A stretch of DNA of 64,000 nt. Origin: Sinonovacula constricta (taxonomy: Eukaryota > Mollusca > Bivalvia > Cardiida > Solecurtidae). Shown piece after piece: positions 38,501 through 48,700 of this stretch. The stretch covers positions 86,008,384 through 86,072,383 of the forward strand of contig CM017556.1 in the NCBI GenBank assembly GCA_007844125.1. Direction: 5' to 3'. Every line of letters starts with the position of its first letter. Position 1 is the stretch's first letter. The notes under the pieces were generated by a model that was not told where the DNA came from, made no database searches, and was given only the letters and a program-made list of their open reading frames with translations. The position numbers and the translations under genes were made by a program.

Positions 38501-41500
38501 AGCACAGAAGAAAATAAACATCATGTTTAAACCCTCAGAACCACTGGAATTAAATGATTTGGCAGCGGTATTGCAAAATCTAGAAACCAAACTCGAAAAA
38601 GTTGCATCACAAGATTACATTGAAAATAAACTAAGTAAGATGATCACAGAAGAGATTATTACGGAAAAACTTAACGAGATTAAGTCACAGATCCAGCAAG
38701 AAATAAAACGTGTGTGCGAGACATTAGAGCAAGTAAAAAGCAAAATGACACAAATTGAGATTCGGACATCAGAAGTGGAAGGAAAAATCTTTGAAACGGA
38801 GCAAAAGATAGATAAAGTTGAACAAGATAAACGACGTTTGGAAATTGAGAACAACAAACTAAAAGAACAGATAGGAGAACTTAAACACAACACATGCATT
38901 CAGGCCAGCGCTATAAATGACTTAGAGCAGTATACAAGAAGAAACTCAATAAGAATTTACGGCATCCATGACTCAGACCGCAAAGAATCGCCACAAGCCA
39001 CCTCTGAGAAAGTGCTGAATGTATTAAACAACGATCTAGGTATGCAATTAACAGCTACAGATATAGACATTGCACACCGAATGGGGAAATTTTCATCACA
39101 AGGAAACCGTCCCATCATCTGTAAATTCGTTGCAAGAACAAGCAAAATCCAGGCTACAAAAATGAGAAGGAAACTAAAAGGCAAACAAATCGTCATACGA
39201 GAAGATCTAACTTTCAAAAACGCAAAACTACTAGAAACAACTTCTACTTCAGAATTTGTGAAATCAGCCTGGTCAAACGAAGGAAAAGTTTTCGCTCTTC
39301 TGAATAATGACAAAATAATCTTCGTGAACCATCAGACAGATCTGAAGCGAGAAGCCTCAGCATATTAATCTGCATATCCGGGGAATAAATAACTGTAACG
39401 TCTTATTCACTCGCCAGATCCGTGCCTGCAATCTGTTTACACTGGATTTTCCCGTTATCTAAAAATAGCCAAAGGTCGCATGACCCATAACCTCATCATT
39501 GACCAATCGTTTCGCTCACAAGTATCTGGTGTCCATTTTACAGTATTGAACTATCACTTTTAAGCGAGAAACCAACAACCAGCCGTGTTTACATCCGGAT
39601 GAGGACCTCGTTAAAACCACAATTTAAAAAGTAAAGAAAAACAGATAAGCAACTTTATTTAATAGCATATTGATTTGAAATAGCTGTCTAGAAACAAGGG
39701 TAAACAAAGAAAAAGAACATAAAAAGCGACAAGATTGCACACTGTTAATGATTTTTCTGCCCTTTACTTCTTTGAACTAAGTTGAATGGTTTAAATAAAC
39801 TACATGTACATTATGATAAAACATACCATGACCCATGGTAAATTAGCCAAACCATTATTATATGCACTGTGACTCAAAACAGAAACAATAAATTCACATA
39901 AAATTTACATTTTCTGAACAATGCTAATACAGGTATGAAAAAGTTCATCAGTTGTTAATTATGGAGTTAAGAGTCAGTTTTAACTTTATTCTATTGTTGG
40001 TTGTTAACCTGTATCTTGAATTTATTAACGTTTAGTTCACTTTGAACTACTATTAGAAGGTACCTACCGTTTACATAAGCTGAAAAGGTGGCATACTTTC
40101 TTGTGTTTAGGTATTAATTTTCAATGTCTACCCATTCCTAGCTCCTATTTCGCTTTCTCAGGAGGTGGGACAGAAGAATTAATAATAATAATACAAGTTA
40201 TTAAATATAAATTGTGAATTAGGGTGACCAACTGCTTAGATAAAACTATTTGCAATTGGGTATTTGACATGAAGCTTACAATCTTAAATAGCAAAACAAT
40301 AAAGTAAAAATTAGTATTTATAGTAGATATGTTTAATACTACAAATCTAAACTGCATATAATTTATGTTGTTCTGATGTTTGCTTGTTTTTGTATACCAT
40401 AAGAACCCTCAGTATGCTGTGCGGTGTGCAATGTCTTTTTGACATAACTTTCATGACCCTTTAAAAGCAAAATAATAAATTATTTCGTCTATATTGTACA
40501 TTTTTAAATATGTTCAATACTATGAAGTTAAACGGCTGTGCTTATTATTTGATGTTGTTTTTATGTTAGCTTTTGTTTGTTTATCTTAGCAAACCTCAGT
40601 ATGCTGAGTGACAAAGGGCAGTAGTGATTTCTATTATATTACCTTTGTTTATTTAACACTACAGCATAACTTCCAAACATGTTACGTACTGCTGGTCCAT
40701 CCATGAGTTTAACGACAAAGAGGTATGGAGTTTGTATGTTTGTTTGTTTGTTTGCTTGCTTTTGGTGGAGTGCCCACTATATTAATATTATAATGTAAAT
40801 AGCTAGAGGTGAAAACCCAAAACAGACCCAATTATTTGTCAATGTATTTCTTCTTTACATCTTTAAGTCCAGCCCCACATAGGTTGAAAAGCATCTAATT
40901 ATGTATTTATTTCATTATAATAGAAAAAATGGTAAAGCTCCAGTAAATGTCACTGTAATAAACTGTAATAGCCTGATCTTGAACATGAACAGTTATGTGG
41001 TATTAGCATATTTTCATGGTAGAGCCAACACCTCTGCAAATTATAATGTATGTTTTAATGGAATGAAATGACCGATAAACTAACTATTTATTCTATGAAT
41101 GCCCAAGGTCTTAGAGACAAAAATAAACGGAATGATGTTTTTAACTATGTTAAGAACAAAAAAGGTAACATATATTTCTTACAAGATACACACTTTACCA
41201 ATGATGATATGAAGCAAGTATACCAAGAATTCGGATTTGATGTGTACTTTAATAATGGCAGTAGCACCTCAAGGGGAACTGCAATTTTCATCGACAAGAA
41301 ACTTGAATTTCAACTTTTGTCTGAATTCTGTGATAAGGATGGCAATTTGATTATACTGAACTGCTTGTTATTCAAGAGGAATATGACATTGGTTAATTTA
41401 TATGGGCCTAATCAGGATAAACCAGATTTTTATAATGCACTTAAGATAAAAATAAAAGAATTTGATAATCCTTGCATAATAGCGGGAGACTTTAATTTAG

Positions 41501-44500
41501 TGCTTAATCCAGATATTGATTACTGTGATTACCTACATATTAACAACCTAAGAGCTAGAGATGCCTTAATAGATGCCATAATTGAACTTGATTTAATAGA
41601 TTGCTGGAGAGACATGTCATTAGAAAAAAAACAATTTACATGGTTCAAAAAGAATTCTAATAAAAAGGCACGTTTAGACTTTTTTTTAATTACAAACTGC
41701 TTATTAGTAGATGTCAAGGCATGTCAAATTATACCAGGCTATAGAACCGACCACTCCTTAATAAAACTTTACCTAGAATTTGGAAATTTTAAGAAAGGAA
41801 AATCATATTGGAAGATGAATAACTCACTACTTAAAGATATTTCATATGTAAAGGTCATCAAAGATAAAATAAAAGAAGTCAAGTTACAATATGCAAAAGA
41901 AAATATGATCCGAAATGGAATACTAAATGAAATTGACAATGAAAAATTACAGTTGACTATTGATGACCAACTATTTTTTGAAACACTGATGTTTACTATT
42001 AGAGGTGAAACAATAGCTTATGCCTCTAGAGTAAAGAAGAATAGTAATGATAGTGAAAAGCAACTTATGCTTGACATAGAACACTTGGAAAAGCAGCTTT
42101 ATACAAATAATACACTCTTGAATAGCAAAAGAAATGAATTATTAAAGTTAAGAGATAAGAAAATGGAAGGTGTAAAAATTCGATCTAGAGCTAAATGGAT
42201 AGAAGGGGGAGAAAAAAATAGCAAGTACTTCTGTAATTTGGAAAATAATAACTTTGTGTCCAAATCAATGACAAAGCTGATAAATAAAAATAACAAACTC
42301 ATTGATAAGCAAGAAGACATAATAGAAGAGGTCAGACAATATTATAAAAGTTTGTACACCAAGGTTGACACCTCTGAAGTGAATTTAAAGAATATACTAG
42401 ATTCTAAAGACATTCATTTATTAAAAGATCAAGAAAAGCAATCACTTGAAGGAAAACTTACATACAAAGAATGTCTAGAAAGCCTCAGAAACATGAAAAA
42501 TAATAAAAGCCCAGGCTTATCTGGTTTTACAGTTGAGTTCTTTAAGTTCTTCTGGCTTGATATTGGACATTTTCTTGTTAGATCATTAAACTATGGGCTA
42601 CAAAAAGGACATCTGTCAATTACACAAAGACAAGGCTTAATAACATGCATTCCCAAAGGAGATAAAGACAAGACTTTACTTAAAAACTGGAGACCAATAT
42701 CACTCCTGAATGTATCATATAAAATAGCCTCTTCAGCAGTAGCAAATAGATTAAAAAAGGTTCTACATTCACTGATAAATGAAGATCAAACAGGATTTAT
42801 TGCAGATAGATATATTGGAGAGAATACCAGATTAATTTATGATATAATGCATTTCACAGAACAAAAACGTATACCTGGATTACTACTCCAGATTGACTTT
42901 GAAAAAGCTTTTGACTCTATTTCGTGGTCTTTTATCAATAAAACTCTAGACCTTTTTAATTTTGGCCCTACCTTTAAAGATTGGATTAATATATTTTACA
43001 AATATACAGAATCTTGCTGTCTTATAAATGGGCACTGTTCAGAATGGTTCTATTTGCAAAGAGGTTGTCGTCAAGGCGACCCAATATCACCATATATATT
43101 TATTCTTTGTGCAGAGGTGTTGGCTTCGCTTATACGTAAGAATGAAAGTATCAAAGGTATTACTATTGGAAATATTGAATACAAAATATCACAATATGCT
43201 GATGATACTACACTTATCCTTGATGGCACAGAAAACTCTCTTCTATCAGCTATAAATATGTTAAAATTCTATGCCGATATCTCTGGTCTGTATATTAATA
43301 CTGAAAAAACCAAACCTGTATGGATAGGGTGTAACAAAAATAATGTAAATAAACTTTTACCAAATCAAAACCTATGCTGGGATAACAATTTCACGCTACT
43401 TGGAATTACATTTTTACTGATCTTCAAAAATTAACTGATTTAAACTATGCTAAAAGATTTATTGAGATCAAAACCTTGCTTAAACAATGGTCAAAAAGAA
43501 ATCTTACACCATTAGGAAAAATTACAGTGATCAAAACTCTTGCACTCTCAAAGATAAACCACCTCATTCTATCCTTACCAAATCCAACCAAAGAAACTAT
43601 AAATGACCTTCAAAATGCTTTCTTCAATTTTATATGGGATGGCAAACCAGATAAAATAAAAAGAGATGTAATATATAAGGATTTTTCAGAAGGAGGGTTA
43701 AGAATGGTTAATGTGGAATGTTTTATCAATGCCCTCAAAACATCATGGATTAGAAAAACAATTCTAAATGATAGGAAATATTTACAGATAATAAATAGCC
43801 AAATACCAGATATAAAGAATATGCTTGTGGTAGGTGCAGAATATATACAAAAACATTCAAAGATTATTTTAAACCCTTTTTGAAGAGATGTTTATTCAGC
43901 ATATAGTTTCTTCTTGGGAAAACTTGTACCAAAAAATCAGAAAGAAGCCAAATGTGTTTACCTTTTTGGCAATAATAATATAAAAGTTGGAGGAAAACCA
44001 ATATATAAACCTAATTTCATAAAGAAGAATATATACACTATTAATGATTTATTAAAGAATGATAGTACTTTCTTAACATTTACAGAATTTATTTGTAAAT
44101 TTGGAAGCATCACCAATTTCCTAGAATATGGAAATATAATTTCTGCAACTAAAGCATATTTAACAAGAATAACAATTCATGAAATCGGTAGAAGACTAGA
44201 GGAACCTTTGTTACCATTTTCACTGTCTATACTACTCAAAACCAACAAAGGTTGTAGACACATATATGATAAAATGATTCATAATAATATCAAACCAACT
44301 TCTGTTGTTAAATGGTCTTCTGAAATAAATGGCAATGTAGATAATATTTTAAAGCTATTCCAACTACCTTATAAATGCCAGAAGGATACAAAGTTACAAT
44401 GGTTTCAAAGTAGAATAAATTACAGAATCTTAGGAACAAACAATTTACTACACAAAATAAAAATAAAAGAGAATAATCTGTGTTCTTTGTGCCATCAACA

Positions 44501-45677
44501 AAAGGAAACAATCATCCACTTATTCTGTGACTGTGAGATTGTAAAATGTTTTTGGAATGAAATACAAACCCTTATAAATACATATTGCTCATCCATATCT
44601 CTGAAATTAACCAACCAAGACATAATTTTTGGAAACAGGTATTTTACAGATATCTTAAATACAACAATAATGCTTGCTAAATACCACATATTTAAATCGA
44701 AGGAGAATGTCAGACCTAACATTGAAGTGTTCAAGAAACAATTGTTAACACAATACAGAATAGACCAATATAATGCAAGAGAAAATCTAAAACAAGAAGT
44801 CAATGAATACTACTGGAGCCCACTTATAAATTTAATAAACCATATACAGTAAATTTTTAGTACATTAAGAAGGATTATTCACTAACATATCGTCTTGTAC
44901 AAGCATCAATATGTTGTACAACTATTCTTCTGTTAATTAGCTAATGATGTATACAAATAAATATTGGTTATACATTTGTGCTCAAAACCAATCTCATTGC
45001 ATATCACTTTTTTTTAAATGTTTCCCTATTTATTGATTACCCAACATTGATCTTGATCTTATCTAATTGTCTAATTTAGTTTTGATTACAATCTTAACAA
45101 ACACAAATAACAGTGTAATTGCAACAGATTTAATATACAGATATACTCCATGCACACCAGTAGAATTTAAATATGTATCAAATATATTAAGACAACAGAA
45201 ATAAGAATCTGATAATTATAAATCAATAGCAATGGAATGAACATGAATTATCATTCAAACAAGATCTCAATTCGTACATTGGTAAAATAAAATCCAGTTA
45301 ATATAATAAAATATTCAATAATTAAGACACAAAAAGCAAATACTTATGTAATTAAGTGCAATGTGACTGAAATTTTAACCACAATATCATTTCTTTTTTA
45401 ATGCTATTGTAGTTGTACTTTTAATACATACTTTTTTCTCAGAATAGTTTTTAAAGAAAGAATATTATGTACATTTTGCATCATGTAAGTAAATAAAAAA
45501 ACGTAAGCCCTATAAACAAATTATTCCATCCACTATCAGTAGAGTGTTGGCTGTGCATGTACATGTTTTGTATATCTACAATATGCTATGTTGTTTACAA
45601 TTTGTTATAACCTGTTATGCTATCATTTACTTTAGAAATGAAAATCTGTACCTGTATATTTGAATCTCAGAAATAAA

Positions 45678-45719
<42 letters not shown>

Positions 45720-48700
45720 TTCCGTATAGGTTAACAATATTACGATCATACTATAAGGCGTTAGCACATTATTGAATGAGTGAGTATAACTTCCTCAATG
45801 ACAAGAGCTCGTATGTTATTACTTTTCTTCTTCTAATTGCAAGAAATATAGCAACTTTATCATATTACAGTGTCTGACTCTTGCAGAATCTTGTGCGTAC
45901 ACAATGGTAAATGAATATTCAACATGTTCAAGCAAATGTCACACAAGTTGTAGTGATGGAGATCCCCGAAATTTCCTTTTTAGTGGACAATGTGGTTCAT
46001 TTTAATTAACATTTTATAACATTTGCTGCTAAACATAAGCAGAACTTCTTACCAAATGGCATCCAGGCTACGAAGGCGTCGTCCAGATGCCGTTCGTTGT
46101 CCGGACCCTCAAGCATGTCTTTGTTGGCTCTCTTAACCAGGATGGGGATCCTACACCAGTCCACCAACCAACCAAAACCCAAACCACCGAACGTGAACAG
46201 GTAATACAACCCGGACAACGGCCGGTGCAGGTAGAAATGATGAATGCCCAAAAAGCCCAAAGGTGACAGGCCGATACAATATGTCGTTCCGACTTGCTTC
46301 TTCTGCAAAAATGAAACGAACACAGATATATTGTAAATGAGAGCCAAACCTGTATTAAAAGACCACCCGTGGGACAGAACTAAAATGATCTCTTCAAATG
46401 TTGGTCCCTTAATGCAGCCTGGTAAGATTTGATGGGATGGGATCTGCCGGCATTTTTGCCAATACTGTGCAGCGACATTTCTTTCATTATGCCCAGGGAC
46501 TGAAGTCGGCCGGTCCATTATACTGGCACCGACAAGTCAGGCGCAATGCTGTCCCCTTAGCCCCGAGCGTTAGGAGGGAAGCCACTACTACCAACTTTCA
46601 TGGCTTTGGTTTGACCCGGCCGGGGTTTGAACCCGCGACCTCTCGATCCGCACGCCGACGCTCTACTAACTGAGCTATTGCGGCCGGTACAACCTGGTAC
46701 TTTTTTGTGGTAAAAATGTATTTATAAAATGCGATTTAAATCATTTATATATCCACCGCTTGGGTTCTTGGTGTTAGGCATGATTTGAGCCGAGATCGGG
46801 ATATTAAAAAGTATATTTAGAGCAAAAACAATGCCAGTATTGTGTCATATTCACAATAGGGGTAAAGTATAAATTGCTCTATTTTTTAAAGATAAACTCA
46901 CCCCTTCCAACACCCCCACACCCTGCCCTCCGTCTGGGTGGTAGAGTCACGAGCTTGTAACTCCTCCATCTGCTCGTTGCTCATCGTGTGGGTTCGAGTC
47001 CAGGTCTAAGCGAAGGGCTTGTGTGAGAAGGAGTTTCAGCTTACATTCAATGCGCCGGTGGTTCTACCTAGACATAAGTCTAGCAAAAATAGCTGAATGC
47101 TGCTATAATAAGAATAAGCGTGTCAGTATGGTGTATTTCTGGAAAAAAAAATCAAATCCCAACTTTTACAAAATTATAATTAAACGCACTCAACAAATTA
47201 AAAATCAACAACACAAGGTTCTGAACACAATCTTGGTCATTTTTGTGCATAGACAACATACAAATATGAACTATTAATATTTTTAAATATGTGGTCTGAA
47301 ATCTTAAAAGATCCTCACGGCAAAGAGGGTTTTCGCAAAATGTAAAATTTCAAGAGTATATGTGTTGTTGTTTTTCTGGTGATGAAATTTATCATCCCCG
47401 GGTTGCTTGAAGGTTGGTACGACAAACATGCGTCTACATATCTGTGTTACAGTACCTGCAGCTCTTCAGGTGTTCTCTCGTTGGCCTGCTTTACAAGGCT
47501 AGGGATCCGGCACAGATCGATCAACCAACCGATACCGAAGTATCCACACGTGAAAAAGTACACGAGACCAATCAGTGGCTTTCCCAGGTAGAAGTGGTGA
47601 AAACCTGTGAAAAGAATGTCCGAATTAATATATGTTCACTCTGGCGTAGAAGTGGTGAAACCCCGCAAAAGGAATGATAGCCCAATGAATAGAGGTCATG
47701 CTTACTTTTGCGACATACAGCTATAACAGTAATGATTGAGATGATTTCAGCAAGCGAAAACCAGGTCCGCTGAAATGCCTTATAACGTAGAAAAGTATTT
47801 GTGTCAGGTAGGATTTAAACCTATGCAGCAGGGGGTTAAATGTTTGTAAGTTTAAGACTTATTCTAACTGCTCGGTAAAGGTAATGCTAAACAGATGGAC
47901 GGAGAACCTTGAAAAAAGACAGAAGGGCGGATGCAGATAATAAGAAACAGAGCGCAAGAGGCAGAGGCAATTGTTTAGGAGATAATTGGGTAATGCAATA
48001 GAGGTGTGTGTGTGTGGGGGGGGGGGGGCTTACTACCAATCGCATAGCGACTATTTTAAGCACGAGTCTTGGACAATTTTCCAGTATGTGATTGGTCGGA
48101 TTTAAATGACGTTACGAATTTAACCAATGAGATGCGTTAGAATGGTTTTTCAGACTTAATTTCGACGTAATCATCCAATTTACATTACGAATAACTTACC
48201 CAACAAACCGAAAGGAAACCAAAGCGTATATGCGTCGCTGACGTTTTTCTTGTATCCGAGACTGGGGTTGTCTTGACACTTGTTTGCCTCACTGACAAGA
48301 TAGGGCATCCGGAACATGTCAATCAAATAGCCACACCCACACAGACCGAATGTAAGGAAATACAGCACGCCAAAAGCAGGTCTCTGCAAGGAAAGTACAA
48401 AATATGAAATAAAGAAATGTACACTTACTTTTAATTATTAATTAAAATGGTAAATATTTATCTAATTCGTATCAAAACTTATACAGTTCCAAATAGTGTC
48501 CATATTTAGACTTATTTCTTTTGCAAAATTTATTTAAAACGGTTAATACTTTATTAATGTAACTTTTATCCAAATATGTTGTATATATGTATGTGTGTGT
48601 CTGTGTGTGTGTGTCTGTCTGCGTGTCTGTGTGCGTGCGTGCGTTCGTGTGTGTGTGTCTTAGCAATTTATTCATATGGTCTCTTTTTCGACGCCATCAA

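Larger units (their letters stand above)
34250..39998 (+). repeat. duplication block D, copy 1
   Basis: Collinear with 58322-64000, the window edge. It covers the 66-bp minisatellite, exons 5-7 and the 3' untranslated region of the TM2 gene, a fossil exon, the LINE insertion site and LINE ORF1. Substitutions are about 3-5% left of about 36.6 kb. To the right almost all differences are single-base gaps, mostly in copy 2. Confidence 0.95.
37633..45714 (+). mobile_element. near full-length L1/Tx1-type LINE in TM2 intron 4
   Basis: About 8.1 kb bounded by a target-site duplication (37621-37632 and 45715-45726). In order: a 5' untranslated region of about 0.7 kb, ORF1 (38337-39368), a long 1.7-kb spacer, ORF2 (41068-44852, two lesions), an 0.8-kb 3' untranslated region, and AATAAA followed by a poly(A) tail. 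The order of endonuclease, reverse transcriptase and Cys-His motif, plus an ORF1 with a coiled coil and RRM-like region, fits the L1 superfamily, Tx1-like branch. It is antisense to the host gene, the orientation better tolerated in introns. Confidence 0.88.

Noticed and set aside
41068..43434. LQDTH instead of LQETH in the LINE endonuclease taken as a lost catalytic Glu
   Set aside because: As I recall, this variant is common in Tx1-like elements of invertebrates, so it is not evidence of inactivation.
46600..46688. Possible tRNA gene
   Set aside because: Box A and box B are present but the acceptor stem does not pair and a SINE body follows.
48472..48675. Frames rich in His/Thr or Cys/Val
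   Set aside because: Produced by the (TG)n microsatellite in TM2 intron 1.
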